Shown in pieces: positions 56,069 to 64,000 of a stretch of DNA of 64,000 nt. How positions within the stretch are numbered: the stretch's first letter is position 1; every line of letters begins with the position of its first letter. Source of the DNA: Hyphomonadaceae bacterium (GTDB lineage Bacteria; Pseudomonadota; Alphaproteobacteria; Caulobacterales; Hyphomonadaceae). The position numbers and the translations under genes are program-made. The DNA lies in contig JADKDU010000001.1 in NCBI GenBank assembly GCA_016714495.1, forward strand, positions 434,001 through 498,000, read 5' to 3'. The notes beneath the pieces are model-generated. The model had not been told where the DNA came from. It worked only from the letters and a program-made list of their open reading frames with translations, and searched no databases.

Positions 56069-57441
56069 CGCTTCCTCAGGCGCGCGCGCGCAGACAGTAG
56101 CAGACCGATCATAGGCCCCAGCACGCTGGCCGCCAGCTTCTCGCCGGGCGTCTCGGCAAACTTGCGAAAATACCGGTTCAGCCCAGCGCCCTTGTGCCGT
56201 TCGACCTCCAGCAAGGGTGCATCACTAGTCGCCCCATGATGCAGCGCCGACGCCAGCGGGGTGTAGACAACCGTGCCGCCCTCCGCCTCTGCCCGCCGGC
56301 AGATGTCGATATCCTCGACGTGGAGGAAGTATCCCTCGTCGAACCCGCCAAGGCGCTTGAAGCTTTCCGTAGAAATGAACATCATGGCGCCGCTGACGGC
56401 GTCCATGGGTACCGGGCCATCGGGCTCCGGCTCGCTATTGCGATTGATGTTCACGAAGCCAGGGTTCACCGTCTTCAGCCAGCCCAGGCCGAGAAACGTC
56501 GCCGCCGCCGATCGCATCGTCAGCCGCCGCCTGCGTCCGCCACGCTGCTCCTTGCCGTCGGCGCCATAGATCTTGCCGCCTGCAATTGCGGGATCAGCCG
56601 CATCCGCCAGCGCCGCCTGCAGCGCCTCGACTGCGCCCGACTGCAACACGGCGTCCGGGTTCAGGATCAAGAGCCAGTCGCCAGTCGCCCACGCCGCGCC
56701 CAGATTGACGCCCGCCGCAAAGCCGCGGTTCACGCCGCCGCCGATGATTTTCACACGGCCGGAGCGGCCATAGCCGTCCTCCACGCGCTCAAGAATCTCG
56801 ACCGGATTGCCATTGTTCACCAGCACGATCTCGCTGATGGCCGGATCGCGTTCGAGCGCAGCCAGGCAATCGAACAGCACCTCGCCGGTATTGTAGCTCA
56901 CTACGATGGCCGACGCTTTGACGGCCGCAGAAGCATCCGGAGCCTTCGCCCGCTCCTGCGGCAGCTCCGCCGCGAATTCCTTCACCGCATGCAGGACAAC
57001 GCGCATGTCCGCCTCGACATCGGCGAGCACGCCGGCGCCCTGCGCACGCGCCGCGTGGAAATCTTCCGCCAGCGTCATCGCCGGCTGCAGCAGCTCGGGT
57101 ATTTCACCGCCCGCCGCCTCGATCTCCTTCAAGACCGGATCAAGCGCATGCGCCAGCTGGCTCAGCTCTTCCTGCGATTGTTGATCGACGCGCAGCGTCC
57201 CGAACGCCCGCATCGCATCCAGCCCGGTGGGCGCGCCACCCACGCCCGACAGCAGGCGCAGCGTGATCCGCTCGCCCGCATTGGTCGCGAGACACAGATC
57301 GGTCAGATCAGGATGCGCCCCGCCATCCTCGAGGATCGCCTGGCTGGCCCACTGCTGAATCGCAGCGAGATCAACCAGACGAAGTCTCAGCCGCAAGCTC
57401 AACACGCGCGCCTGAGCCTCGATATGACGGGTCGCGGTCAC
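56065..57441 (-). CDS. Glycosyltransferase family 2 with N-terminal extension
   Basis: A 458-residue protein. Residues 1-170 are a helical region of unknown type (ARVLSLRLRLRLVDLAAIQQWASQ and LAHALDPVLKEIEAAGG); residues 175-420 are a GT2 rhamnosyl-like transferase with ASAIVVSYNTGEVLFDCLAALE, GGGVNRGFAAGVNLG, LLILNPDAVLQ (catalytic D) and VEDIDICRRAEAEG. A hydrophobic tail (LAASVLGPMIGLLLSARARLRKR) could anchor it. ATG 57441 overlaps the thrS stop (TGATG). A separate small gene fused to a GT2 gene is possible. Confidence 0.8.
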   Translation of the reverse strand: MTATRHIEAQARVLSLRLRLRLVDLAAIQQWASQAILEDGGAHPDLTDLCLATNAGERITLRLLSGVGGAPTGLDAMRAFGTLRVDQQSQEELSQLAHALDPVLKEIEAAGGEIPELLQPAMTLAEDFHAARAQGAGVLADVEADMRVVLHAVKEFAAELPQERAKAPDASAAVKASAIVVSYNTGEVLFDCLAALERDPAISEIVLVNNGNPVEILERVEDGYGRSGRVKIIGGGVNRGFAAGVNLGAAWATGDWLLILNPDAVLQSGAVEALQAALADAADPAIAGGKIYGADGKEQRGGRRRRLTMRSAAATFLGLGWLKTVNPGFVNINRNSEPEPDGPVPMDAVSGAMMFISTESFKRLGGFDEGYFLHVEDIDICRRAEAEGGTVVYTPLASALHHGATSDAPLLEVERHKGAGLNRYFRKFAETPGEKLAASVLGPMIGLLLSARARLRKR

Positions 57442-59381
57442 ACCGCAGCCTTGGCGCGCTTCAGGTCCGGCGGCAGAGCTTCCTCGACGAGGAGTGTCTT
57501 CGCATCGTCGAGCAACACAACCTCATTGGCCTGTGACCCGAAACGGCGCAGCGCCAGCTTGCGCTCTTCCGCTTCCTTGGCGCCGACCACCGCAATGACG
57601 GGCACCTTCTGGAGCGAATGCTCGCGGACCTTGTAGTTGATCTTCTCGTTGCGCGCGTCGAGTTCGACACGCAGCCCAGCGGCCTTGAGTTCGGCCACCG
57701 CCTGGTGCGCGTACTCCGTCGCCGATTCCGAAATCGTCGCCACGACCACCTGCACCGGCGCCAGCCACATCGGGAATGCACCCGCATAGTGCTCGATCAG
57801 CACGCCAATGAACCGCTCCAGCGATCCGAGGATCGCGCGGTGCAGCATCACGGGACGATGCTTGCCGCCATCCTCGCCGACGTATTCCGCGTCCAGGCGA
57901 TCCGGCAGGACATAGTCGAGCTGGATCGTGCCGATCGTCCACTCGCGGCCGATGGCGTCCTTGATGACGAAGTCGAGCTTGGGCGCATAGAAGGCGCCGT
58001 CGCCCGCCGCGATCACCGGCTCCACGCCTGCCGCCCGCGCGGCTGACATCATCTGCGTCTCGGCCTTGTCCCAGAATTCATCGCTACCCGCGCGCACCTC
58101 GGGGCGCGTCGCGAGATTGACGTGATCCGTCACTAGTCCGAAGTCCGCATGGATCGAATAGGCTAGCTTGATGAAGCGCTCGGTCTCGCTCTCGATCTGG
58201 TCCTCGCGGCAGAAGATGTGCGCATCGTCCTGCGTGAACGCGCGCACACGCATCAACCCGTGCAGCGCGCCCGAGGGTTCATAACGGTGGCATGCGCCAA
58301 ACTCGGCCATGCGCATGGGCAGGTCGCGATAGGATTTCTGGCCCTGCTTGAAGATCTGCACGTGGCCGGGGCAGTTCATCGGCTTCAGCGACAGGACTTC
58401 GTCTTCCGCCGTCTCCGCGACAAACATGTTGTCGCGATATTTTTCCCAGTGGCCCGACTGCTCCCAGAACTTACGGTCCAGAACCTGCGGCGTGCGCACT
58501 TCGATATAGTCAGCCGCATCAAGGCGGCGGCGGACATAGCTCTCCACCGTGCGCCACAGCGTCAGACCCTTGGGATGCCAGAACACCATCCCCCTGCCCT
58601 CTTCCTGCATGTGGAAGAGGTCGAGCTCGCGCCCCACTTTCCGGTGGTCGCGCTTCTCGGCTTCCTCAAGGCGCTTCAGATAGGCGTCGAGATCCTTCTC
58701 GTTCGCCCACGCCGTGCCATACATGCGCTGAAGCATCTCGTTGCGGTGGTCGCCGCGCCAGTAGGCGCCTGCCAGCTTCATCAGCTTGAACGCTTTCGGC
58801 AGTTTGCCCGTCGACGGCAGGTGGGGCCCGCGGCACAAATCACTCCACACGCCGCCATGGCTGTAGAGCGTGATCGCCTCGCCCGGCGGGATGATGTCGT
58901 CGATGATCTGCGCCTTGTAGTCTTCGCCAATTCCCTTGAAGTGGGCGATGGCGTCGTCCTTGGCCCAGACCTCCCGGTTGATCGGCAGATCGCGGTCGAC
59001 GATCTCCTTCATCTTCGCTTCGATCTTGGCGAAGTCCTCCGTCGAGAACGGCTCATTGCGGGCAAAATCGTAGTAGAAGCCGTCTTCAACCGTCGGCCCA
59101 ATCGTCACCTGCGTGCCTGGGAACAACTCCTGCACCGCCTGGGCCAGCACGTGCGCGGCGTCGTGCCGGATGAGGTCCAGCGATTCCTTGGCGTTGATGT
59201 CCAGAAGTTCCAGCGAGACGTCGCCCGGAAGCGGCCGTTTCATGTCGAATAGCTGGCCGTCGACCTTGGCGATCACCGACCGCTTGGCGAGGGATTTCGA
59301 GATGGCTTCCGCGATCGACAGCGGCGTTGACCCATCCGGGTATTCGCGCTTCGAGCCATCGGGGAAGGATACGTTGATCAT
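57438..59381 (-). CDS. thrS: Threonyl-tRNA synthetase
   Basis: Class II aminoacyl-tRNA synthetase, 647 residues. TGS domain MINVSFPDGSKREYPDGS, second domain DLIRHDAAHVLAQAVQELFP (editing, HxxxH), catalytic motif 2 FGACHRYEPSGALHGLMRVRAFTQDDAHIF with the Zn His/Cys set including NCPGHVQIF, motif 3 GSLERFIGVLIEHYAG and anticodon-binding end. ATG 59381. Downstream of yidD and coupled to the GT2 gene. Confidence 0.96.
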   Translation of the reverse strand: MINVSFPDGSKREYPDGSTPLSIAEAISKSLAKRSVIAKVDGQLFDMKRPLPGDVSLELLDINAKESLDLIRHDAAHVLAQAVQELFPGTQVTIGPTVEDGFYYDFARNEPFSTEDFAKIEAKMKEIVDRDLPINREVWAKDDAIAHFKGIGEDYKAQIIDDIIPPGEAITLYSHGGVWSDLCRGPHLPSTGKLPKAFKLMKLAGAYWRGDHRNEMLQRMYGTAWANEKDLDAYLKRLEEAEKRDHRKVGRELDLFHMQEEGRGMVFWHPKGLTLWRTVESYVRRRLDAADYIEVRTPQVLDRKFWEQSGHWEKYRDNMFVAETAEDEVLSLKPMNCPGHVQIFKQGQKSYRDLPMRMAEFGACHRYEPSGALHGLMRVRAFTQDDAHIFCREDQIESETERFIKLAYSIHADFGLVTDHVNLATRPEVRAGSDEFWDKAETQMMSAARAAGVEPVIAAGDGAFYAPKLDFVIKDAIGREWTIGTIQLDYVLPDRLDAEYVGEDGGKHRPVMLHRAILGSLERFIGVLIEHYAGAFPMWLAPVQVVVATISESATEYAHQAVAELKAAGLRVELDARNEKINYKVREHSLQKVPVIAVVGAKEAEERKLALRRFGSQANEVVLLDDAKTLLVEEALPPDLKRAKAAV

Positions 59382-59477
59382 TGTTCCAACTTTCGTGTTC
59401 CGCGGACGGATAGAGCACTTCGCCGGGTCTTTGAACCCGCCGTCCGCGATTGATTTTGAAGGTTGGTCCTGTGGAAG

Positions 59478-59807
59478 TTAAGGGCGGGCGGTTTCGGACC
59501 TGTCCACGCTCCAGACGCCATAGCGCCAGGGCGCGAACCACCGCGCGCCGGTGCTAGTGAGGGTCGGCGCCGGGTCCCACCCGTGCGATCCTCCGGGGCG
59601 GCAACGCGAAAACCGCGCCAGACCCATCCACGCCCCCGCCCAGGCGCCATGCTGCGACACGCATTCGGCGCAGTATTCCGCGCACGACGGCTCATGCCGG
59701 CAACGCACGCCCAGCGCGACGAACGCGGGCGAAACCGTCGCCTTGTAGCCCTTCAGCAGGGCGCCGATCACCGGCTTGTATGCGGGAGCCTGAGCCATGC
59801 CTGGCAT
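59478..59807 (-). CDS. yidD: Membrane protein insertion efficiency factor YidD
   Basis: A 109-residue YidD (DUF37), assisting YidC-mediated insertion at the inner membrane. Pattern: LLKGYKATVSPAF, RCRHEPSCAEYCAECVSQHGAWAGAWMGLARFSRCRPGGSHGWDP, with the C-x4-5-C-x-x-Y and H-G-x2-x-G and R-C-x-P features. It lies upstream of thrS on the same strand. Its usual neighbour rnpA is not here. The ATG could be 59807 or 59798. Confidence 0.9.
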   Translation of the reverse strand: MPGMAQAPAYKPVIGALLKGYKATVSPAFVALGVRCRHEPSCAEYCAECVSQHGAWAGAWMGLARFSRCRPGGSHGWDPAPTLTSTGARWFAPWRYGVWSVDRSETARP

Positions 59808-59841
59808 ATAACAACGCTAGCGCTGACAGGCAAACCCGCGT

Positions 59842-60783
59842 TCAGAGATCCAGATCCCAGAACTCCGAGGTCGCCTTGCCATGCCAGTCGTCATGGCTTT
59901 CCTCGCCGGTCTTCACGAAACCCAGCTTGGCATAGATCATCCGCGCCGCCGTAAGCTCCTTGTGCGTCCACAAGGTCACGCGGCGATATCCCTTCGCCCG
60001 CGAGAAGTTGACGCATTCCTCTACCAGTCGCCGCCCCAGTCCCATCCCGCGTGCAAACGGTTCGAGCAGCAGCAGGCGGATCCGCGCCACGTCCGCCTTC
60101 TTCGCCTTCGGATCGTTCTTCACCAGCAGAACACAGCCAGCGCGCAGGCCGTCAACTTCAGCGATCCAGCCCTTCTCCAGCTTCGCATCGAAGTTCTTCG
60201 CAAAGTCCGAGACGATGCCCGCGCACATTCCCTCGAACGGACCGCGCCAGCCATATTCCTCGCCATAGAGCACGCCATGCCGCTCCACGATCCAGCCGAG
60301 ATCGCCCGGCCCAGGATCGCGCAGCACGAACATTCGATCCTTCGCTGGAGTCGCGCTCAGCAACGCCTCGATCTCGTGCATCGCCGCCGCCAGCCTTTGC
60401 CGTTCCGCCGGCTTCAGCTTCGCCAGCATCCCCGTCGTCTGCGCCACCTGCCGCTCATTGGCAGCCGCGAACTGCTTCTTCCCCCTCGCCGACAGGCTGA
60501 GGAAGCTCACGCGCGCATCCGCCTCAGAGCGCAAGCGCGTCAACAGTCCATCCTTTTCGAATTTCTGCAGCATCCGGCTCAGGTAAGCCGCATCAAGGTT
60601 CAACGCCTTGCCGACGTCGCTCGCCGTCATTTGCCGGCCGTTCGCGATCTCGAACAACACGCGCATCTCGGCCAGCGACCACGGCGTGTCGAGGAAGTTC
60701 TTCCGCAGGACGCCAACTTCCCGCGTGTAGAAGCGGTTGAAGCGGCGCACGGCGGCGATGTGATCCTGCGAGGGGCGTCCCAT
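59842..60783 (-). CDS. MarR-type HTH and GNAT acetyltransferase fusion
   Basis: A 313-residue fusion. Residues 1-145 are a MarR winged HTH (TREVGVLRKNFLDTPWSLAEMRVLFEI, ASDVGKALNLDAAYLSRMLQKFEKDGLLTRLRSE, and LSARGKKQF). Residues 150-313 are a GNAT domain (FARGMGLGRRLVEECVNFSRAKGYRRVTLWTHKELTAARMIYAKLGFV). Such proteins are known from Proteobacteria and probably link acetylation of a toxic or regulatory substrate with gene control. A perfect 21-base palindrome lies 19 bases upstream. ATG 60783. Confidence 0.92.
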   Translation of the reverse strand: MGRPSQDHIAAVRRFNRFYTREVGVLRKNFLDTPWSLAEMRVLFEIANGRQMTASDVGKALNLDAAYLSRMLQKFEKDGLLTRLRSEADARVSFLSLSARGKKQFAAANERQVAQTTGMLAKLKPAERQRLAAAMHEIEALLSATPAKDRMFVLRDPGPGDLGWIVERHGVLYGEEYGWRGPFEGMCAGIVSDFAKNFDAKLEKGWIAEVDGLRAGCVLLVKNDPKAKKADVARIRLLLLEPFARGMGLGRRLVEECVNFSRAKGYRRVTLWTHKELTAARMIYAKLGFVKTGEESHDDWHGKATSEFWDLDL

Positions 60784-60801
60784 ACGCCATGGTTTGAGCG
60801 A

Positions 60802-60822
60802 ATACTTGACTTAGTCAAGTAT
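60802..60822. promoter_or_regulatory. Palindromic operator upstream of the MarR-GNAT gene
   Basis: Perfect arms ATACTTGAC and GTCAAGTAT around TTA, 21 bases, in a 38-base gap between the MarR-GNAT start (60783) and the stop of the next minus-strand gene. It is typical of MarR-family sites (TTGAC...GTCAA) and is likely self-bound. No other protein in the window obviously uses it. Confidence 0.65.
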
Positions 60823-62369
60823 CAATTCGACGCGACGATTGTCGCGCCTTCAGGCAGGCGCACCTGAGCAAGGCATGCCTTTGCCGGCGCAATAGCCTCC
60901 GGTCGCGTCGCGTAGATGCTCACATCACGATAGGCTGGCGTCACATGCATGCCGGTGAACGACAGCGTCCCAACGCGCGTCCATGTCTCAGGCACATCCG
61001 GGAACCAGTCCCGGTAGATCATGGCAAGTTCAACACTCTTGTCGTCGATCAATTTCTGCATCCAGCCCGGCCCGCCCGCCGCCCGCGCCTTGCGCGCCTC
61101 TTCGCTGCCAAGCCCCCACAGATCGAGCACATATGCATCGTTGCGGAAGCTGACCCAGCCAAGATCATTGATCGCAATTGGCTTCTTCCAGCACTCCGCC
61201 GCCAACCGGTGCATCTGATGCTGTTGCCGGTCGATATTGCGCGCCGCCGCCGGCGTTGTCGCAAGAACATAGGGCCCCAGCCCTACGCACACCGCGATGA
61301 CACCCAAGCCAAGCATCGTCACGCGCATCGGCGCGGCAAGCACGCGCCGAAGCTCCGCGCTGAACAGGTGCACCGCGGACAGCCCGCCAAGACACAGCGC
61401 ATAGACTTCGTACCGCCCATAGCCATCCAGTTTCCCCGCCAGGAAAGCTAGTATCAGCACGGCAAGCACGCCAAGCGCCAGCAAGCGATCGCGCCCCGAC
61501 CGCCGCGCCGCGCCAAACATCATCGCGCCCGCCAGGACCGCGAAGATAAGCGCCGAAGGCGCCCGCGCATTGAAGCCAAGATTCGCGAACAGCGCCCCGA
61601 CCTGCCCGCCACCATCCACGACTCCGCTCGCCAGCGTGGACTTGCTCAGCACAGAGCTCGGCAGCACGGGCAGGCCAAGGCTGCCGAGCCACATCGCATA
61701 AAGCCCGATGCAGGCAACTGGCACAGCCGCTGCGATTGCTGCGAACACCCATTTGCGGTCGTGCAAGGCCGCGCCAAAGCCGAACGCCAGTAGGAGCGCT
61801 CCTTCGAACCGCACCAGCGGTTCAAGCGCCAGAGCCGCGAGCGTCAGCGCATCATACCTGCCATCAATGACGCGCGTAACCACGACAATGCTCAACAGCA
61901 CATGCAGGCTGTGCTCCATCCCCGTGAAGATCACGCCGAACAGGTTGAACGACAGAAAGCCAAGGCCCAGCACGATCAGCGCGTTGGTCAGTCCTACGCC
62001 TTCGGGCGCCAGCCGCTTCAACGAAAAGCGCAGGATGACCCGCACGGACATCGCGAAGCAGGCGATGTTGATCAGCAACGGCGCCCACAGCATCAACCCG
62101 ATCTTCTCGAACGCCGCCAGGATCCATGGCCATAGTATCGACGACGAAGGATTGGAAACCTCATCGAGGTTCACACCGAACACGCCGCGCGCGATGTTCT
62201 CCGCCAGCGCCATGTGGATGTAGGGATCGTCCAGCGTGTAGAACGACACGGGCGACGCCCACATCATCACGCCTGCGCTGTAGAGAGCGCACAGCACAAT
62301 CGCGCCCAGCGTCACGCGCCGTTCGACCGTCGCAAACCCGCTATTGATTGCCGGCCCGGCGTCCGCCAT
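60822..62369 (-). CDS. Multi-pass membrane protein, glycosyltransferase-C-like
   Basis: A 515-residue protein with about ten hydrophobic segments and a periplasmic C-terminal part. A first-loop DDPYIHMALAENIARG (with Asp-Asp), followed later by NPSSSILWPWI, resembles the GT-C fold family and arabinofuranosyl-type transferases; no exact family is recognised. The soluble end has YRDWFPDVPETW and ends EGATIVASN. ATG 62369 (MADAGPAI). Divergent from the sigma-factor gene. Function inferred only by fold. Confidence 0.7.
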   Translation of the reverse strand: MADAGPAINSGFATVERRVTLGAIVLCALYSAGVMMWASPVSFYTLDDPYIHMALAENIARGVFGVNLDEVSNPSSSILWPWILAAFEKIGLMLWAPLLINIACFAMSVRVILRFSLKRLAPEGVGLTNALIVLGLGFLSFNLFGVIFTGMEHSLHVLLSIVVVTRVIDGRYDALTLAALALEPLVRFEGALLLAFGFGAALHDRKWVFAAIAAAVPVACIGLYAMWLGSLGLPVLPSSVLSKSTLASGVVDGGGQVGALFANLGFNARAPSALIFAVLAGAMMFGAARRSGRDRLLALGVLAVLILAFLAGKLDGYGRYEVYALCLGGLSAVHLFSAELRRVLAAPMRVTMLGLGVIAVCVGLGPYVLATTPAAARNIDRQQHQMHRLAAECWKKPIAINDLGWVSFRNDAYVLDLWGLGSEEARKARAAGGPGWMQKLIDDKSVELAMIYRDWFPDVPETWTRVGTLSFTGMHVTPAYRDVSIYATRPEAIAPAKACLAQVRLPEGATIVASN

Positions 62370-62476
62370 CTGCCTTAACGCCCCTGAAGACCTGCCCCCA
62401 GCCAACACCAGACTTCTTAGTCTATCGTTACGCGAGCCCCCTTCGGTACCGGCCTCATCCGGGCTAACCTCCCGAA

Positions 62477-63082
62477 ATGCCCGCTCCCCGCGCCTTTGCA
62501 GACCTGCACGCCCTCGCCCGCCGCGCCACGCGTCGGCCGGACGAAGCCCACGATCTCGTTCAGGCCGCGCTGCTCGCCGCCCTCGAATCCGGCCGCACCG
62601 ACCTCTCCGCGCCCGATACACGCCGCTGGCTTGCCGGCGTCATCCGCAACCGCGCCGCCTTTGAGGCGCGAACCTCCGCCCGCCGCCGTCGTCGCGAAAC
62701 CGCCTGGAGTGAGGCACAACCGTCAGCCGCCGCCCACGCTGAAACGAGCGTTCCCGAACTCGCTCACCTCTCGCCATCGCTGCGTGTCACCGCCCTCCTC
62801 GCCTTGAGCGGACATACGCGACAAGAAATCGGCTGGCTGCTGAATCTGTCTGAAGACGCCCTGCGCCAGCGCATCTCCCAGCTCAAGCGCGCCCTCGCCG
62901 GCGCCGGATCACCCGCCAGCGCAGACCCGACCGGCGCGCTTGCCTTCGGGCGTATCCGCCGCGCCCTGCTCGGCCCGACCCGCCGCCCGCAAGCCTTTCT
63001 CGCCAGCCACGATCCCGACGGTCATCTTTTCGTGGTCAGCCGCTCACAAATCTCCACCCTGCGGCAACAGACAGGCGGGTAA
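62477..63082 (+). CDS. Sigma-70 family, ECF-like sigma factor
   Basis: A 201-residue protein with region 2-like RRPDEAHDLVQAALLAALESGR and WLAGVIRNRAAFEAR, and region 4-like LRVTALLALSGHTRQEIGWLLNLSEDALRQRISQLKRAL. It lacks an obvious anti-sigma partner. A C-terminal tail (about 50 residues) is not typical. Could alternatively be a sigma-like regulator of its own neighbour, the VOC gene 16 bases downstream. Confidence 0.8.
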   Translation: MPAPRAFADLHALARRATRRPDEAHDLVQAALLAALESGRTDLSAPDTRRWLAGVIRNRAAFEARTSARRRRRETAWSEAQPSAAAHAETSVPELAHLSPSLRVTALLALSGHTRQEIGWLLNLSEDALRQRISQLKRALAGAGSPASADPTGALAFGRIRRALLGPTRRPQAFLASHDPDGHLFVVSRSQISTLRQQTGG

Positions 63083-63098
63083 GGACAAAGGAGACCCC

Positions 63099-63488
63099 AT
63101 GCTCGCCAAATACGCCATCGGAAACATCGTCTATTACGTCTCGGATATCGACCGCACCGAGGCCTTCTATCGCGACACCCTCGGCCTTGCGGTCGATCGC
63201 GTGCCCGGCGACGGACCTGAGCATGGCAGCGACTTCCTGATCGCCCACACCGCCAGCAACATCGACCTAATCTTCTTCGCCAACCCAGAAGCAAAACCCG
63301 GCCAGTCGCCCATCATCGTCTTCACGCTGGCTGATGGAGGTATCGACAACATCGTCAGCGGCCTCGCAAAAAAGGGCGTAACCATCGTCACGCCTCTCAG
63401 CCAAGCCCCCGGGGGATGGTCCGCCGACCTCGCCGACCCTGACGGCCACGTCTTCTCCGTCTATCAGTCAGGGGAAATTCCGCGTTAG
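63099..63488 (+). CDS. VOC-family (glyoxalase/bleomycin-resistance-like) protein
   Basis: A 129-residue vicinal oxygen chelate domain: NIVYYVSDIDRTEAFYRDTLGLAVDRV, FLIAHTASNIDLIFF and the second module LADGGIDNIVSGLAKKGV and ADLADPDGHVFSVYQSG. Metal-binding positions cannot be fixed with confidence. It begins 16 bases after the sigma-factor stop with AAGGAG just upstream of ATG 63099, so probably an operon. Stop overlaps that of the convergent Fe-S scaffold (TTAG). Confidence 0.85.
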   Translation: MLAKYAIGNIVYYVSDIDRTEAFYRDTLGLAVDRVPGDGPEHGSDFLIAHTASNIDLIFFANPEAKPGQSPIIVFTLADGGIDNIVSGLAKKGVTIVTPLSQAPGGWSADLADPDGHVFSVYQSGEIPR

Positions 63489-63925
63489 CGGCCGCGCTTC
63501 TCCAGCGCCTGTTTCATCGCCTCAACCGCGGCCTCGAACGCCAGCAGGGTGGACGTGTGCCGCGGCGGATATTCGCGCACGGGTTGCAGGTGGCGCAACT
63601 CCCAGAATTCGCCAGAAGGCGGCTCCGCCCCATCCTTCAGCATCGCCTTCAGCGCATCGCGCGCCGCCTCGATCTCGGCCAGCGACCGCCCGATCGCATG
63701 GCGCGCGAGGATCGACGTCGCCGCCTGCCCCAGCGCGCACGCCTTGGGATCGACCGCGATCGCTGCGATCCGCCCCTCGGCGCCCAATGTGACGTCCACC
63801 TGCACGGTCGAACCACACACGCGCGAGACCTTCAGCGAAGATCCCTGCGCGTCGTCAAGCTGGCCGACATGCGGGATATCGGCCGCCAGCTCCAGAACCC
63901 GATTGTGGTAAAGCTCACCGAACAT
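63485..63925 (-). CDS. Iron-sulfur cluster assembly scaffold protein (IscU/NifU N-terminal-like)
   Basis: A 146-residue scaffold. LYHNRVLELAADIPHVGQLDDAQG, the first Cys in SRVCGSTVQVDV, the second in DPKACALGQAATSIL and a C-terminal HTSTLLAFEAAVEAM fit the IscU-like fold; a third Cys that completes the usual Cys3 set is not obvious, with His in the tail as an alternative ligand. ATG 63925. It is on the minus strand near the right edge. Confidence 0.82.
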   Translation of the reverse strand: MFGELYHNRVLELAADIPHVGQLDDAQGSSLKVSRVCGSTVQVDVTLGAEGRIAAIAVDPKACALGQAATSILARHAIGRSLAEIEAARDALKAMLKDGAEPPSGEFWELRHLQPVREYPPRHTSTLLAFEAAVEAMKQALEKRGR

Positions 63926-64000
63926 GGCTCTTAAGTCGGCCCGAACGCGCGCCAGATCAAGGCGTCACGTCGCCTACTCCGCAAGGACAGGCGGCCGCAG

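Noticed and set aside
63973..64000. Gene end at the right edge (minus strand, ...RPPVLAE then TAG)
   Set aside because: Only about eight codons are visible, too little to identify or support a gene.

Overview
The window looks like chromosome from a GC-rich alphaproteobacterium, most likely of the Caulobacterales/Hyphomonadaceae type. The supports are ftsE-ftsX followed by a DUF218 gene and plsC, a chorismate-mutase-like/hisC/prephenate-dehydrogenase run next to metX-metW, lptM-lysA followed by a TIGR02302 (DUF4175) gene, a fused indolepyruvate:ferredoxin oxidoreductase divergent from an Lrp gene, phaB divergent from phaR, and a TonB-dependent receptor. Genus cannot be read from this. No phage, insertion sequence, plasmid or CRISPR signature was found; this is mostly housekeeping DNA with a few accessory patches.

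Layout. 1-8.1 kb: TetR regulator and aldo/keto reductase with a palindromic operator, S-formylglutathione hydrolase, H-NS-like protein, a tRNA with CAT anticodon, a decayed MDR oxidoreductase, an FAD oxidoreductase, a cytochrome c lipoprotein, a GFA-family protein and a PAS-only protein. 8.1-20.4 kb: indolepyruvate oxidoreductase with its Lrp regulator, a junction joining a truncated histidine kinase to a truncated OmpA-like gene, uvrB with a decayed copy of its own 3' end, and a TonB receptor. 20.5-27.6 kb: two tandem glycine-zipper lipoproteins, a MORN-repeat protein, a 1210-residue protein combining a TPR-like TRAFs-binding region, a trypsin-like protease and a lysozyme-like domain, and a secreted protein paralogous to one at 14.4 kb. 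27.7-36.2 kb: TlpA-like lipoprotein, argH, cytochrome b561, a GNAT enzyme, lptM, lysA, TIGR02302 protein. 36.2-46.5 kb: HPRT, zinc-ribbon protein, ftsEX, DUF218, plsC, tyrosine/histidine-type aromatic genes, metXW, glnK. 46.6-53 kb: methyltransferase, gloB, cupin, phaB/phaR, small regulators. 53.2-64 kb: glycosyltransferases of envelope type, thrS, yidD, a MarR-GNAT fusion with its palindromic operator, a sigma factor, a VOC protein and an Fe-S scaffold.

Two genome-scale features stand out. First, six genes (indolepyruvate oxidoreductase, argH, prephenate dehydrogenase, a methyltransferase, a secreted protein and a small protein) are each interrupted by a one-base length change, mostly in short homopolymers, which looks like sequencing or assembly error more than gene death. 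Second, five convergent gene pairs end on shared 4-bp stop overlaps (CTAG, TTAG or CTAA), so the genome is tightly packed. A ~300-bp dispersed repeat is present twice. The most unusual single gene is the TPR/trypsin/lysozyme-like fusion at 22603-26235, a candidate conflict or defence effector.
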